From Burkholderiales bacterium PBB1 (lineage in GTDB: Bacteria > Pseudomonadota > Gammaproteobacteria > Burkholderiales > Burkholderiaceae_C): a stretch of 64,000 nucleotides of DNA. The stretch spans positions 992,001 through 1,056,000 of the forward strand of contig NKIN01000001.1 of assembly GCA_002255905.1 (NCBI GenBank), in the 5' to 3' direction. Position numbers and translations under genes: made by a program. Shown here piece after piece: positions 38,472 through 48,245 of the stretch (positions are counted from its first letter, which is position 1; each line of letters opens with the position of its first letter). The notes under the pieces were generated by a model. That model saw only the letters and a list, made by a program, of their open reading frames with translations, made no database searches and was not told the origin of the DNA.

Positions 38472-39287
38472 ATGGCGATGGATGTGGTGGATTTCGAAAT
38501 CAAGGGCTCGGAAATGCAGTTCGTCGAGGTGGAACTCGACCCGGGTGAAGCGGCCGTTGGCGAGGCGGGCAGCATGATGTTCATGGACGCCGGCATTTCG
38601 ATGGACACGGTGTTTGGCGATGGATCGGCCAGCAGCGGGGGCTTGTTCAACAAGCTGCTGGGCGCAGGCAAACGGCTCATCACCGGTGAATCGTTGTTCA
38701 CCACGGTCTACACGAACCAGGGCAGCAGCAAGCTGCGGATCGCTTTCGCGGCACCGTACCCGGGCAAGATCCTTCCCATGGATTTGCGCCAACTCGGGGG
38801 CATGCTCATCTGCCAGAAGGACGCCTTTCTGTGTGCGGCCAAGGGGGTGTCGCTGGGCATCTACATGCAGCAGAAGATGTCGGTCGGCTTCTTTGGCGGG
38901 GAAGGCTTCATCATGCAGAAGCTCGAAGGCGATGGCCTGGCCTTCGTCCATGCCGGTGGCACTTGCGTGAAGCGCGACCTGCAGCCCGGGCAGACGCTGC
39001 TGATCGACACGGGTTGCGTGGTCGCGTTCACGCCGAATGTGAACTTCGAGATTCAGTACGTGGGCAAGGTCAAGACGGCATTGTTCGGCGGTGAAGGCCT
39101 GTTTTTCGCCAAGATCACCGGGCCAGGCACGGTCTGGCTGCAGAGTCTGCCGTTCTCGCGGTTGGCGTCCCGTGTGTTCGCCGCAGCACCACAACGTGGC
39201 GGTTCGCGCGAGGAGGGATCGGTGTTGGGCGGCGTACTCGGCGGCGGTCTGCTCGGTGGGACGATCTTCGGCGGTGATGACGAATAG
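38472..39287 (+). CDS. AIM24/TIGR00266 family protein
   Basis: A 271-residue protein from ATG at 38472 with AGGAG at a good distance. The core FEIKGSEMQFVEVELDPGE, the turn AVGEAGSMMFMDAGI, and LLIDTGCVVAFTPNVNFEI mark the AIM24 beta fold. The C-terminus is glycine-rich (GGVLGGGLLGGTIFGG). The yeast member is mitochondrial; bacterial roles are unclear. It precedes the EI24-like membrane protein by 55 bases. Confidence 0.9.
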   Translation: MAMDVVDFEIKGSEMQFVEVELDPGEAAVGEAGSMMFMDAGISMDTVFGDGSASSGGLFNKLLGAGKRLITGESLFTTVYTNQGSSKLRIAFAAPYPGKILPMDLRQLGGMLICQKDAFLCAAKGVSLGIYMQQKMSVGFFGGEGFIMQKLEGDGLAFVHAGGTCVKRDLQPGQTLLIDTGCVVAFTPNVNFEIQYVGKVKTALFGGEGLFFAKITGPGTVWLQSLPFSRLASRVFAAAPQRGGSREEGSVLGGVLGGGLLGGTIFGGDDE

Positions 39288-39342
39288 GTTGCTGAGCTCG
39301 TTTCGGCAGCCGGTAGCTGCATGCTGACGTATCCTGCTCCGC

Positions 39343-40227
39343 ATGAAACTGCTCATTGATTCGTTCTGGCGAGCGGCTGCGTACTGCCTGCATCCGCGTG
39401 TGATTGCGCTGTCGCTGATGCCGCTGCTGCTGATGGCGGTGGCGGCCCTCGGGCTGGGCTATTTCCTGTGGGATCCCGCACTCGCATGGGTGCGTGCGGG
39501 CCTCGAAACCCAGGTGTGGTTGGGCTCGGTGATGACCTGGTTCGACAGCATGGGCATCGGCGGTCTTCAAGCCTTGCTGGCACCGTTGCTGATCGTGTTC
39601 CTGGCCATGCCCGTGATCGTCATCGTGTCGCTGCTGGTGGTGGCGGCGCTGATGACGCCAGCCATGCTCAATCTGGTGGCCGAGCGCCGCTTCCAGTCGC
39701 TTGAACGACGGCACGGCGGATCGACCACCGCAGGCGTGTTTGCCTCGTTGGGCGCGACGCTGATGGCGCTGGTTGCTCTGGTGCTGTCGATCCCGCTGTG
39801 GTTCGTGCCGCCGCTGGTGCTGATCCTGCCGCCTCTGATCTGGGGCTGGCTGACCTACAAGGTGATGACGTACGACGTGCTCGCCGAACACGCCACAAAG
39901 GAAGAGCGCCGCGAAATTGTCAGGCGACATCGCAGCGCCTTGCTGGGAATGGGCGTGCTGACCGGTTACCTGGGCGCAGCCCCTTCACTGTTGTGGGCGT
40001 CCGGGGTGCTCTTCCTGGCGCTGGCGCCGGTGCTCGTGCCGGTGGCCATCTGGATCTACACGTTGGTGTTCGCGTTCTCGGCGCTCTGGTTTTCACACTA
40101 TGCGCTGGCGGCACTGCTGTCGTTGCGCGCCGAGCGTGCCGCAATGTCGATGCAGGCCTCGCCAGCGGCCTCGCCGGCCACCGTCCCTGAAGCCTCGGCG
40201 GGTCTGTTGCCGCCTCCTCTGATCTGA
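39343..40227 (+). CDS. EI24/CysZ-like membrane protein
   Basis: A 294-residue inner-membrane protein. It starts LIDSFWRAAAYCLHPRVIAL, with hydrophobic segments at about 22-45, 75-105, 140-172 and 200-265. The EI24 domain family includes CysZ sulfate permeases, but the sulfate role is not established for this branch. The C-terminal ~25 residues are alanine/proline-rich. It lies ten bases before the MoaB/CinA-like gene. Confidence 0.8.
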   Translation: MKLLIDSFWRAAAYCLHPRVIALSLMPLLLMAVAALGLGYFLWDPALAWVRAGLETQVWLGSVMTWFDSMGIGGLQALLAPLLIVFLAMPVIVIVSLLVVAALMTPAMLNLVAERRFQSLERRHGGSTTAGVFASLGATLMALVALVLSIPLWFVPPLVLILPPLIWGWLTYKVMTYDVLAEHATKEERREIVRRHRSALLGMGVLTGYLGAAPSLLWASGVLFLALAPVLVPVAIWIYTLVFAFSALWFSHYALAALLSLRAERAAMSMQASPAASPATVPEASAGLLPPPLI

Positions 40228-40237
40228 GCACTACACC

Positions 40238-41065
40238 ATGGCATTCGGTCTGTTGATCGTCGGCGACGAGATCTTGTCGGGCAAGCGGGCGGACAAGCAC
40301 GTGCCCAAGGTCATCGAACTGCTGGCGGCCAGGGGTCTGTCGCTGGCCTGGGTTCGCTATGTTGGTGACGATCCAGTGCGGATCACGGCCGATCTGAGGG
40401 ATGCATTCGCCAGCGGTGACATCGTGTTTTCCTGCGGCGGTATCGGGGCCACGCCCGATGACCACACACGGCAATGTGCTGCACGGGCTTTGGGTGTGCC
40501 GCTGGCACTGCACCCGGTCGCCCGCGATCTGATCATCGAGCGCATGCGCGACATCGCGGAGGAGAAGGGCACGCCTTTCGAGCCCGAACGCGCGGACAAC
40601 CTGCACCGACTGAACATGGCGGTGTTCCCCGAGGGCGCTGGAATCATCCCCAACCCTTACAACAAGATCGCAGGCTTTTACGTGCGCGCGCCCAGCACCT
40701 CGCCGGAAGCTTCGGCCGCAGCGGTCTACTTTGTCCCAGGCTTTCCGGTCATGGCTTGGCCCATGATCGAATGGGTGCTCGACGAACACTGTGCGCACTT
40801 GCATCGCACCCAGCATCAGCACGAACAGTCGGTTATCGTGATGGGCGCCATGGAGGCCTCGTTGACGCCGCTGATGGAACTTGTCGAGGCCCGACATCCC
40901 GATGTGAAGGTGTTCAGCCTGCCCAGCGTCGATCACCCCGAGTGGGGCGCGCACATCGAATTGGGTGTGAAGGGTGCGGCCGCGGCAGTGGCACCCGCCT
41001 ACGCATTGCTGATGGCGGGGTTGCGGGACAACGGCGTTCGACTCGGCCCAGAGTTGGTGCGCTGA
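40238..41065 (+). CDS. MoaB/CinA N-terminal-like molybdopterin-binding domain protein
   Basis: A 275-residue protein consisting of the MoCF-biosynthesis fold. GLLIVGDEILSGKRADKHV and FSCGGIGATPDDHTRQCAARALG are the family motifs. The C-terminal nicotinamide amidase domain of full CinA is absent. Such stand-alone proteins are annotated as competence/damage-inducible or FAD pyrophosphatase-like; the activity is not settled. The stop lies 268 bases before glnA. Confidence 0.88.
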   Translation: MAFGLLIVGDEILSGKRADKHVPKVIELLAARGLSLAWVRYVGDDPVRITADLRDAFASGDIVFSCGGIGATPDDHTRQCAARALGVPLALHPVARDLIIERMRDIAEEKGTPFEPERADNLHRLNMAVFPEGAGIIPNPYNKIAGFYVRAPSTSPEASAAAVYFVPGFPVMAWPMIEWVLDEHCAHLHRTQHQHEQSVIVMGAMEASLTPLMELVEARHPDVKVFSLPSVDHPEWGAHIELGVKGAAAAVAPAYALLMAGLRDNGVRLGPELVR

Positions 41066-41100
41066 CGCCTGCTTGATCAACCCATATCGGTGCGCTCAGT

Positions 41101-41117
41101 AGCATCAAATCGGTGCG
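41101..41117 (+). promoter_or_regulatory. Candidate NtrC site, distal
   Basis: AGCATCA-AAT-CGGTGCG matches the dyad TGCACCA-N3-TGGTGCA at 10 of 14 positions. It is centred at 41109, about 135 bases before the predicted glnA transcription start. A weaker copy ends at 41094. Confidence 0.5.
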
Positions 41118-41153
41118 ATTGGGCCAATCTTGTGTCCTCGACGCAGGAATCTC

Positions 41154-41170
41154 TGACACAGTCTGGTGCG
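41154..41170 (+). promoter_or_regulatory. Candidate NtrC site, proximal
   Basis: TGACACA-GTC-TGGTGCG matches the NtrC dyad at 10 of 14 positions. It is centred at 41162, about 82 bases before the predicted start, and 53 bases (five helical turns) from the distal site. Confidence 0.5.
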
Positions 41171-41217
41171 CGATTGAATGCAGGCCGACGTGCCATGCGT
41201 CCGACCGGCGCGGCCAT

Positions 41218-41233
41218 GGGCATGTTTTCTGCT
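41218..41233 (+). promoter_or_regulatory. Candidate sigma54 promoter of glnA
   Basis: GGGCAT-GTTTT-CTGCT places GG at 41219-41220 and GC at 41231-41232 with the required 10-base spacing, close to TGGCAC-N5-TTGCW. The transcript would start near 41244 and have a leader of about 90 bases. Confidence 0.55.
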
Positions 41234-41333
41234 ATCTTCCTGGGCGGATTTCGAGGCGGCTGGTCAGCGCCGCACCAATGTCCAGATCCTTCCCCCCACC
41301 CCACCCAAACAGCGTCCCGCTAGGAGATTCCTG

Positions 41334-42749
41334 ATGGCCAAGACCGTCGCCGACGTGATGAAGATGGTGAAAGAGAACGAAGTCAAGTTCGTTGACTTCC
41401 GTTTCACCGACACCCGCGGCAAAGAACAGCACGTCACCGTGCCCGTGTCCCACTTCGACGAAGACAAGTTCGTCTCAGGCCATGCGTTCGATGGCTCTTC
41501 GATCGCTGGGTGGAAGGGCATCGAAGCCTCGGACATGCAATTGATGCCGGACGCCAACACGGCGAACATCGACCCGTTCTTCGAGGAGTCGACGCTGATC
41601 CTGACCTGCGACGTCATCGATCCATCGGACGGCAAGCCCTATGAGCGCGATCCGCGTTCGCTGGCCAAGCGCGCGGAGGCTTACATGAAAGCCTCCGGTC
41701 TGGGTGACACCGCCTACTTCGGCCCGGAACCCGAATTCTTCGTGTTCGACAGCGTGCGCTGGGGCAACGACATGTCCGGCTGCTTCTCGAAAATCGATTC
41801 CGAAGAAGCCTCCTGGAACACCGGCCGTGAATACGAGCACGGCAACACCGGCCACCGCCCAGCGGTCAAGGGTGGCTACTTCCCAGTGCCACCGGTCGAC
41901 AGTTTCCAGGACATGCGCTCGGAAATGTGTCTGGTGCTCGAAGGCCTGGGCGTGCCGGTCGAAGTGCATCACCACGAAGTGGCCAATGCCGGCCAGATGG
42001 AACTGGGCACCAAGTTCAGCACGCTGATCCAGCGCGCCGACTGGGTCCAACTGCAGAAGTACGTGATCCAGAACGTGGCGCACAGCTACGGCAAGACGGC
42101 GACCTTCATGCCCAAGCCCATCGTTGGCGACAACGGCTCTGGCATGCACGTGCACCAATCCGTGTGGAAAGACGGCAAAAACCTGTTCGCCGGCGACGGC
42201 TATGCGGGCCTGTCCGACTTCGCGCTGTACTACATCGGCGGCATCATCAAGCACGCCCGCGCACTGAACGCCATCACCAACCCGGGTACCAACAGCTACA
42301 AGCGGCTGGTTCCCGGCTTCGAAGCGCCGGTCAAGCTGGCCTATTCGGCGAAGAACCGCTCGGCGTCCATCCGCATCCCGTACGTGGCTAACCCGAAGGG
42401 TCGCCGTGTCGAGGCACGCTTCCCTGATCCGCTGATGAACCCTTACCTGGGTTTCGCTGCGTTGTTGATGGCCGGTCTCGACGGCGTCGAGAACAAGATT
42501 CATCCAGGCGAAGCTGCCACGAAGGATCTGTATCACCTGCCGCCCGAAGAGGACAAACTGGTGCCCACCGTGTGCCACAGCCTCGATCAGGCGCTCGAGT
42601 ACCTCGACAAGGACCGCGCCTTCCTGACCAAGGGTGGTGTGTTCACCGATGCCTATATCGACGCCTACATCGACCTGAAGATGACCGAAGTGACCCGCTT
42701 CCGCATGGCCACCCACCCGGTCGAGTTCGACATGTACTACAGCCTCTGA
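41334..42749 (+). CDS. glnA: Glutamine synthetase, type I
   Basis: A 471-residue GS-I from ATG at 41334 with AGGAG seven bases upstream. It has [47 protein letters not shown], the HVHQSVW metal site and the ATP-site [14 protein letters not shown]. The adenylylation tyrosine region reads DLYHLPPEE, so GlnE-type control is likely. It makes glutamine from glutamate and ammonia. A sigma54/NtrC-type promoter lies upstream and ntrB-ntrC lie downstream. Confidence 0.97.
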   Translation: MAKTVADVMKMVKENEVKFVDFRFTDTRGKEQHVTVPVSHFDEDKFVSGHAFDGSSIAGWKGIEASDMQLMPDANTANIDPFFEESTLILTCDVIDPSDGKPYERDPRSLAKRAEAYMKASGLGDTAYFGPEPEFFVFDSVRWGNDMSGCFSKIDSEEASWNTGREYEHGNTGHRPAVKGGYFPVPPVDSFQDMRSEMCLVLEGLGVPVEVHHHEVANAGQMELGTKFSTLIQRADWVQLQKYVIQNVAHSYGKTATFMPKPIVGDNGSGMHVHQSVWKDGKNLFAGDGYAGLSDFALYYIGGIIKHARALNAITNPGTNSYKRLVPGFEAPVKLAYSAKNRSASIRIPYVANPKGRRVEARFPDPLMNPYLGFAALLMAGLDGVENKIHPGEAATKDLYHLPPEEDKLVPTVCHSLDQALEYLDKDRAFLTKGGVFTDAYIDAYIDLKMTEVTRFRMATHPVEFDMYYSL

Positions 42750-42767
42750 GGCCTGTGCTGCATCCTG

Positions 42768-42794
42768 AAGGGACGGCGTAAGCCGTCCCTTTTT
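42768..42794 (+). terminator. Rho-independent terminator of glnA
   Basis: GGGACGGC at 42770-42777 pairs perfectly with GCCGTCCC at 42782-42789 around a GTAA loop, followed by five T at 42790-42794. The flanking AA/TT can extend the stem. It separates glnA from the downstream ntrBC unit. Confidence 0.9.
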
Positions 42795-42901
42795 CGTTGG
42801 TCGGTGAATTGCGTTCGTACCCGAGAATCCGAGCAGAATCGCAAAGGCGCACGCAAGGGCGTGTGCGCGTCGTGATGGACGATCGACTCGAGGGCAATCC
42901 A

Positions 42902-43438
42902 ATGCGGTTTTTGCATACGGCACAGATCAGCAGGTGGTGGCTGGCGCTCGTCGGCATGCTGATGCTGGCGCCCCAGGCGCTCCTGCACGCAGCACAGGCG
43001 CAGGGTGACGCGCCCGTTTACAAGTGCCCGGGCAACCCTGTGCTCTACACCGATGCGATCAGCGCCAAGGAAGCCAAGACCAAAGGTTGCAGCACGCTCG
43101 ACGGCAACCCGATCACCGTCATTCCGGCGCCCAAGCGCTCTGGAGATGCCACGGGCGCCAGCGCACCAGCACCGCGTCCGGCCGAAAGTCGCATCGACCC
43201 GCAGGAGCAGCGTGCACGCGACAGCGATGCGCGTCGCATCCTTCAAGCTGAGCTGCAACGCGAGGAACAGCGGTTGGCCGAAATGCAGGCCGAGTACAAC
43301 AACGGCGAACCTGAGCGCCGGGGCGGCGAGCGCAACTATCAGAAGTATCTGGACCGCGTGAACGAGCTGAAGGCCGGGATTGCGCGCAAGGAAAATGACA
43401 TCGCTGCCTTGAAGCGCGAATTGGCCAAGGTTCCCTGA
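42902..43438 (+). CDS. Exported DUF4124-like protein with coiled coil
   Basis: A 178-residue protein from ATG at 42902. A signal peptide (WWLALVGMLMLAPQALLHAAQA) is followed by VYKCPGNPVLYTD, which resembles the DUF4124 motif found in many periplasmic proteins. Residues about 95-178 are a charged helix (DARRILQAELQREEQRLAEM onward), a probable coiled coil. It sits between glnA and ntrB. Whether it has a role in nitrogen control is unknown. Confidence 0.8.
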   Translation: MRFLHTAQISRWWLALVGMLMLAPQALLHAAQAQGDAPVYKCPGNPVLYTDAISAKEAKTKGCSTLDGNPITVIPAPKRSGDATGASAPAPRPAESRIDPQEQRARDSDARRILQAELQREEQRLAEMQAEYNNGEPERRGGERNYQKYLDRVNELKAGIARKENDIAALKRELAKVP

Positions 43439-43484
43439 TCACCATGTGCCGACTCGATCCGGCGTCCTGGTCAAACACACGAGC

Positions 43485-44555
43485 ATGACGAGCGACGCAT
43501 CTCCCTACGCTGCCTTTGACCATCTGGCGACGATGGTGGCGGTGGTGAGGCCCGACGGACACTGTGTTTTCGCCAACGCGTCGTTTGGTCATGTCCTCGG
43601 GTGGTCGAGCCGCAGCGTGCTGCGCGATTCACTGTTCGACTGGTTCATGGACTCGCAGATGGCGCGCGAACACGTGGCGGCGCTCGTGCGCAACGAGTTC
43701 TCGTCGAGCCGCTTCGAAGCCGCGCTGCGGCGGCCGGCGCTCGCGCCGGGAGAGCCGCTGCCTGTGCATGTGATCCTCAACCAGATCGACGGGTCGACCG
43801 ATGTGCTCATCGAACTCGTCGAGATCGAGCAGCAGACGCGACAGGATCGCGAGGAGCGTGCTCTCGGTCAGGCTCGGGCCAACAAGGAACTGATCCGCAA
43901 CCTGGCTCACGAGATCAAGAACCCCCTCGGCGGCATCCGCGGGGCCGCGCAGCTGCTGGAGATGGAAGTCGAGTCGCGCGCGCTGACCGAATACACCCAG
44001 GTCATCATCCAGGAGGCCGACCGCCTGCAGGCGCTGGTCGACCGGCTTCTGGCACCACACCGCAAACCGCATGTGGTCAGCGACGTGAACATCCACGAAG
44101 TCTGCGAACGGGTGCGCTCGCTGATCCTGGCCGAGTTCCCGCGCGGGTTGCAGGTCGAGCGCGACTATGACGCGTCGATCCCGGACTTCCGTGGGGACCG
44201 CGAGCAGTTGATCCAGGCCGTGCTCAACATCGCCCACAACGCCGCACAGGCTTTGGCCGAACAGGTGGCCAGCGGAGACGCGCAGATCGTTTTGCGCACA
44301 CGGATCGCCCGCCAAGTCACACTCGGAAAACAGCGCTACCGATTGGCACTGGAATTGCATATTCAGGACAACGGCCCAGGCATCGCGGAATCCATCCGTG
44401 ACCGCATCTTCTACCCGCTGGTGTCAGGGAGGGAAGGTGGCTCCGGGCTGGGATTGACGCTCGCGCAGACATTCGTGCAGCAGCACCAGGGAACGATCGA
44501 GTGCGAAAGCGAACCCGGAAAAACCAAGTTCAAGATCGTGATTCCGCTGCCCTGA
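43485..44555 (+). CDS. ntrB: Nitrogen regulation sensor histidine kinase NtrB
   Basis: A 356-residue soluble kinase from ATG at 43485; a GTG at 43446 is also in frame. The N-terminal PAS domain spans about 8-120. HisKA has H142 in LAHEIKNPLGGIRGAAQ, and the ATPase domain has NIAHNAAQAL, DNGPGIAESIRDRIFYPLV and GGSGLGLTLAQ. This is the standard NtrB/GlnL layout. With PII protein it sets the phosphorylation of NtrC by nitrogen state. It is followed by ntrC after 52 bases. Confidence 0.95.
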   Translation: MTSDASPYAAFDHLATMVAVVRPDGHCVFANASFGHVLGWSSRSVLRDSLFDWFMDSQMAREHVAALVRNEFSSSRFEAALRRPALAPGEPLPVHVILNQIDGSTDVLIELVEIEQQTRQDREERALGQARANKELIRNLAHEIKNPLGGIRGAAQLLEMEVESRALTEYTQVIIQEADRLQALVDRLLAPHRKPHVVSDVNIHEVCERVRSLILAEFPRGLQVERDYDASIPDFRGDREQLIQAVLNIAHNAAQALAEQVASGDAQIVLRTRIARQVTLGKQRYRLALELHIQDNGPGIAESIRDRIFYPLVSGREGGSGLGLTLAQTFVQQHQGTIECESEPGKTKFKIVIPLP

Positions 44556-44607
44556 GCCCGTGTCCGTGTACCGCAGCGTCCGGGTGTAGCCATCGAAGAG
44601 GCAGTGC

Positions 44608-46158
44608 ATGAAACCCATCTGGATCGTTGACGACGACCAATCCATCCGCTTCGTCCTTGAGAAGGCGTTGGCGCGCGAGGACCTCGCCGTGCGCAGCTTC
44701 ACCAACCCGCGCGACGTGTTGACGGCACTCGAAGACGATGTGCCTCAGGTGCTGGTGTCCGACATCCGCATGCCAGGGGGCTCTGGCATCGAGCTGCTGG
44801 CCAAGGTCAAGCAGAAACACCCTGGGCTGCAGGTCATCATCATGACCGCCTACTCCGATCTCGACAGCGCGGTGAGCGCTTTCCAGGGCGGGGCTTTCGA
44901 ATACCTGCCCAAGCCGTTCGATGTGCCGAAGGCGGTCGAACTGATTCGCCGCGCGCTCGACGAGAGCCTGCGCGAAGCCGTACGCGACGAGCGGCTGTCC
45001 GAGATGCCGGAGATGCTCGGCCAGGCACCTGCGATGCAGGATGTGTTTCGGGCCATCGGTCGCCTGAGCCAAAGCGTTGTCACCGTGCTGATCACAGGCG
45101 AGTCCGGGTCGGGCAAGGAACTGGTTGCCCAGGCGCTGCACAAGCACAGCCCGCGCGCCAGCGGCCCGTTCGTCGCGATCAACACCGCAGCGATCCCCAA
45201 GGACCTGCTGGAGTCCGAACTGTTCGGTCATGAGCGAGGGGCGTTTACCGGCGCGCAGACCACACGGCGCGGGCGCTTTGAACAGGCCGATGGCGGCACG
45301 CTGTTTCTCGACGAGATCGGCGACATGCCCTTTGATCTGCAGACGCGGCTGCTGCGCGTGCTGAGCGATGGCCAGTTCTACCGTGTTGGCGGGCACAACC
45401 CGATGCGCAGCAATGTTCGTGTCATCGCCGCCACCCACCAGAACCTCGAAGACCGGGTCAGGCAGGGTGTCTTCCGTGAAGACCTTTTTCACCGCCTCAA
45501 CGTCATCCGGTTGCGACTACCGGCCCTGCGCGAACGCCAGGAAGACGTGCCCGCACTGGCGCGCTTCTTCCTTCAGAAAAGTGCCAAGGAACTGGGTGTC
45601 GAGGCCAAGCGGATCACCGATGCCGCGCTGTCGCGGATGATGCAGTTCGATTTCCCAGGCAACGTCCGCCAGCTCGAGAACATCTGCCATTGGTTGACGG
45701 TGATGGCGCCTGCACAGTCGATCGAGCCCAAGGATCTGCCGCCAGAGCTCCAGTCGCCGTCTGGCCATGCCGCATCGACAAGCAGTCCGCTCACCTCGGC
45801 ACTGGCCACGCCGGTGCCCTCCGTGTCGGCATCGGCCATGCCCGACGCGATCGCTGCAGTTGAAGCGACGCGCGATGTCGTGGGGATACCTGCCGTGTCA
45901 GCCGATGTCGCTTACGAGGCCGCACCGGGGGCTGATGCGTCGTCGCGTTGGCTGATTGATCTGGAACGCGAGTCGCGCAGCCTGTTGCTCTCAGGTGAGC
46001 CGCAGGTCTGGGACATCCTGACGCGCAAGTTCGAAGCTCAGCTCATACACACCGCGCTCGACCTGACCCGTGGCCGCCGCATTGAGGCCGCTCAAAAGCT
46101 CGGCATCGGCCGCAACACGATCACGCGCAAGATCCAGGAGTTGGGCCTCGACGATTGA
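44608..46158 (+). CDS. ntrC: Nitrogen regulation response regulator NtrC
   Basis: A 516-residue sigma54 activator. The receiver acceptor is D52 ([11 protein letters not shown]). The AAA+ domain has Walker A GESGSGKE, the sigma54-contact loop GAFTGA at 211-216, Walker [10 protein letters not shown], and the arginine region [14 protein letters not shown] linker of about 75 residues rich in Ala/Ser/Pro precedes the Fis-type HTH ([20 protein letters not shown]). It activates nitrogen genes, probably including glnA through the sites at 41101-41170. Confidence 0.96.
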   Translation: MKPIWIVDDDQSIRFVLEKALAREDLAVRSFTNPRDVLTALEDDVPQVLVSDIRMPGGSGIELLAKVKQKHPGLQVIIMTAYSDLDSAVSAFQGGAFEYLPKPFDVPKAVELIRRALDESLREAVRDERLSEMPEMLGQAPAMQDVFRAIGRLSQSVVTVLITGESGSGKELVAQALHKHSPRASGPFVAINTAAIPKDLLESELFGHERGAFTGAQTTRRGRFEQADGGTLFLDEIGDMPFDLQTRLLRVLSDGQFYRVGGHNPMRSNVRVIAATHQNLEDRVRQGVFREDLFHRLNVIRLRLPALRERQEDVPALARFFLQKSAKELGVEAKRITDAALSRMMQFDFPGNVRQLENICHWLTVMAPAQSIEPKDLPPELQSPSGHAASTSSPLTSALATPVPSVSASAMPDAIAAVEATRDVVGIPAVSADVAYEAAPGADASSRWLIDLERESRSLLLSGEPQVWDILTRKFEAQLIHTALDLTRGRRIEAAQKLGIGRNTITRKIQELGLDD

Positions 46159-46192
46159 GCTGAGCGCGGCTGCCGGTTGCGCCGCCGTGTGA

Positions 46193-46966
46193 TCAGTCGG
46201 GGTTGCTCAGCTCGATCCACACGGGCGCGTGGTCGCTGGGCCGCTCGTTCTTGCGCGGCAACTTGTCGATCGCGCAGGCGGTGACCTTGGGCTTCAGCGC
46301 CTCGCTAACCAGGATGTGGTCGATCCGCAGCCCCTGGTTCTTGCGGAACGCCAGATTGCGGTAGTCCCACCAGCTCCAGCTCTTGGGTGCTTGTTCGAAC
46401 AGCCGGAACGCATCGTGCAGGCCCATCGACAACAGTTGCTGGAAGTGTGCGCGTTCCTCGGGTGTGCAGAGCACCTGTCCGGCCCACGCGACAGGATCGT
46501 GAACGTCTCTGTCTTCAGGTGCGATGTTGAAGTCGCCCAACAGCACGAGATGGCGATGGGCTTTAAGTTCCTGCTGCAACCACGCCTGCAACCCTGAAAG
46601 CCACGCCATCTTGTACTGGAACTTGTCGCTGTCCGGCGCCTGCCCGTTCGGGATGTACGCGCCGATCAATCGCACACCGCGCAGCGTGGCTGTGATTACT
46701 CGCGCCTGCTCGTCAGCATGACCGGGGATGTTTTTCACCACCGCTTCAACAGGATCGCGCGTCAGCAGCGCGACGCCGTTGTAGGTCTTCTGACCAAACC
46801 ACTGTGATTGGTAGCCGATGGCGGCCAGTTCAGCCTGTGGAAACTTGTCATCGGTGAGCTTGGTTTCCTGAAGGCACAGCGCATCGGGCCGATGCGCTGC
46901 GAGCCAATCCAGCACCTGCGGCAGACGCACAGCAAGGGAGTTGACGTTCCAGGTGGCGAGTTTCAA
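46193..46966 (-). CDS. xthA: Exodeoxyribonuclease III
   Basis: A 257-residue exonuclease-endonuclease-phosphatase enzyme. KLATWNVNSLAVRLPQVLDW, LCLQETKLTDDKFP, LLGDFNIAPEDRDVHDP, NQGLRIDHILVSE and the final SDHAPVW contain all catalytic residues. It repairs abasic sites and trims 3' blocked ends. It converges on ntrC with a 34-base gap. Confidence 0.96.
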   Translation of the reverse strand: MKLATWNVNSLAVRLPQVLDWLAAHRPDALCLQETKLTDDKFPQAELAAIGYQSQWFGQKTYNGVALLTRDPVEAVVKNIPGHADEQARVITATLRGVRLIGAYIPNGQAPDSDKFQYKMAWLSGLQAWLQQELKAHRHLVLLGDFNIAPEDRDVHDPVAWAGQVLCTPEERAHFQQLLSMGLHDAFRLFEQAPKSWSWWDYRNLAFRKNQGLRIDHILVSEALKPKVTACAIDKLPRKNERPSDHAPVWIELSNPD

Positions 46967-47033
46967 GATGTTCCGGAGATATCGCCCCGTGGCGAGGCGA
47001 ATGCATTGTGCATCGCAAGGCTGGCGGCCGACC

Positions 47034-47849
47034 TCAACGCCGTGCGCCCCGGCGGGAGCGATTTCCAGTGCCCAGGTTCGCGACGATGAGCCCTGCGGTC
47101 AACGTGACCAACCAGGAAAAGTAGACCCACAGCACGAAAGCGGGTACCACCGCGAAGGCGCCGTAGACAGCGCGGTAGGTGGGAAGCTTGAGTACGTAGG
47201 TGGCAAAGCTGTACTTGCCGAACTCGAGCAGCACACTCGCGAACACGCCGCCGAGCAACGCATGAACCCAGCGTACTCTGGCATTCGGCAGAAAGCGGTA
47301 GAGGCACGTCAGGCCCATCGAGTTGAGCGCAGCGGGACCCAGGTTCAGCAGGAACGCCGCCCCGCTCGGCACTGGACCAAGCAGCCCGATCGACAACCCG
47401 AGCAGGTAGGTCGATGCCCACAGACCTGTCGCCAGCACGATGGGACCGATCGTGAGGGCGACCAGGTACAGGCCAACGCGCCTGACAAACGGGCGCGCGT
47501 GCTTCACCTGCCAGATCTGGTTCAACGCGCTCTCCACTGTCAGCAGCATGGCGATGGCTGTCACCAACAGGCACACTGAACCAATCCAGGGCAGTTGGTT
47601 GGCATTGACGGAGAACCGATGCAGATACCGGATGACCGTTTGTGCCAGCGCTGGCGGCAGCAGGCTGGCGAGGACGTGCGTCTCCAGCACGGCACCCAGT
47701 TGGCTGAACAGCGGCAACCTCGCGAACAGCGCGAAGCTGACTGCCAGGAAAGGCACGCTGGCGAGCAAGGTCGTGAACGTCAGGCTCCCTGCGACCTGGA
47801 GCAGGCGTTCCTGGCGGGCGCGGCGAATCGTCTGAACGGGGTTGAGCAC
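47034..47849 (-). CDS. YihY/BrkB-family inner-membrane protein
   Basis: A 271-residue protein from a GTG start. About six hydrophobic segments are seen, including FTTLLASVPFLAVSFALFARL, LVALTIGPIVLATGLWAST and VYGAFAVVPAFVLWVYFSWL, the last being a family hallmark. The protein stops soon after the final helix with a basic tail (GNRSRRGARR), so it lacks the long C-terminal extension of many beta-proteobacterial homologues. The function of the family is unclear; the old RNase BN assignment is wrong. Confidence 0.88.
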   Translation of the reverse strand: MLNPVQTIRRARQERLLQVAGSLTFTTLLASVPFLAVSFALFARLPLFSQLGAVLETHVLASLLPPALAQTVIRYLHRFSVNANQLPWIGSVCLLVTAIAMLLTVESALNQIWQVKHARPFVRRVGLYLVALTIGPIVLATGLWASTYLLGLSIGLLGPVPSGAAFLLNLGPAALNSMGLTCLYRFLPNARVRWVHALLGGVFASVLLEFGKYSFATYVLKLPTYRAVYGAFAVVPAFVLWVYFSWLVTLTAGLIVANLGTGNRSRRGARR

Positions 47850-48245
47850 GTGTCGTCGGAGAAGGCTCGAGATCGAAGCGCTTGCAGATCACTGCAACGT
47901 CATCGGTCGGGTAAGCCTCAATCATCGGCGATCGTCTGTTCGACGATGGGCGTGCCACTTGGCACTGCCTTTTCGCCTACGTGACATTGGGGCGCCAGCC
48001 GACGCAAACACACTCGTGTCTCCGCGACGATTCCCGGGCGGACGCAGTGGTCGTACGCGCTTCTTCAAAGGAATCAATTGAGCGCATTTGCCAAGACGCC
48101 CGAGGGCGTCCGAAACCTGATCGTTCGAGCGTCACGTTGAAGGTGACGCGGATGGACGCACCTTTCCCAGCCTTCGACAGAGCGTCAACACGGTCACGAT
48201 GACCGTGCGGACTGGCGCGTTCGTCTCCGCTCGCGCACTTTCTGC
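47850..48245. other. Intergenic stretch with one stem-loop
   Basis: Nearly 400 bases between the leftward YihY gene and the rightward lipid-transporter operon. GCGTCAC at 48129-48135 pairs with GTGACGC at 48143-48149 over a seven-base loop with no T-run. No credible gene was found. The region should hold both divergent promoters. Confidence 0.5.

Noticed and set aside
41475-42923. A 482-codon minus-strand frame over glnA
   Set aside because: Antisense shadow of a highly conserved enzyme gene.
46963-47958. A 331-codon minus-strand frame overlapping the YihY gene in another frame
   Set aside because: The YihY frame has proper membrane helices and family motifs; this one is Arg/Pro-rich noise.
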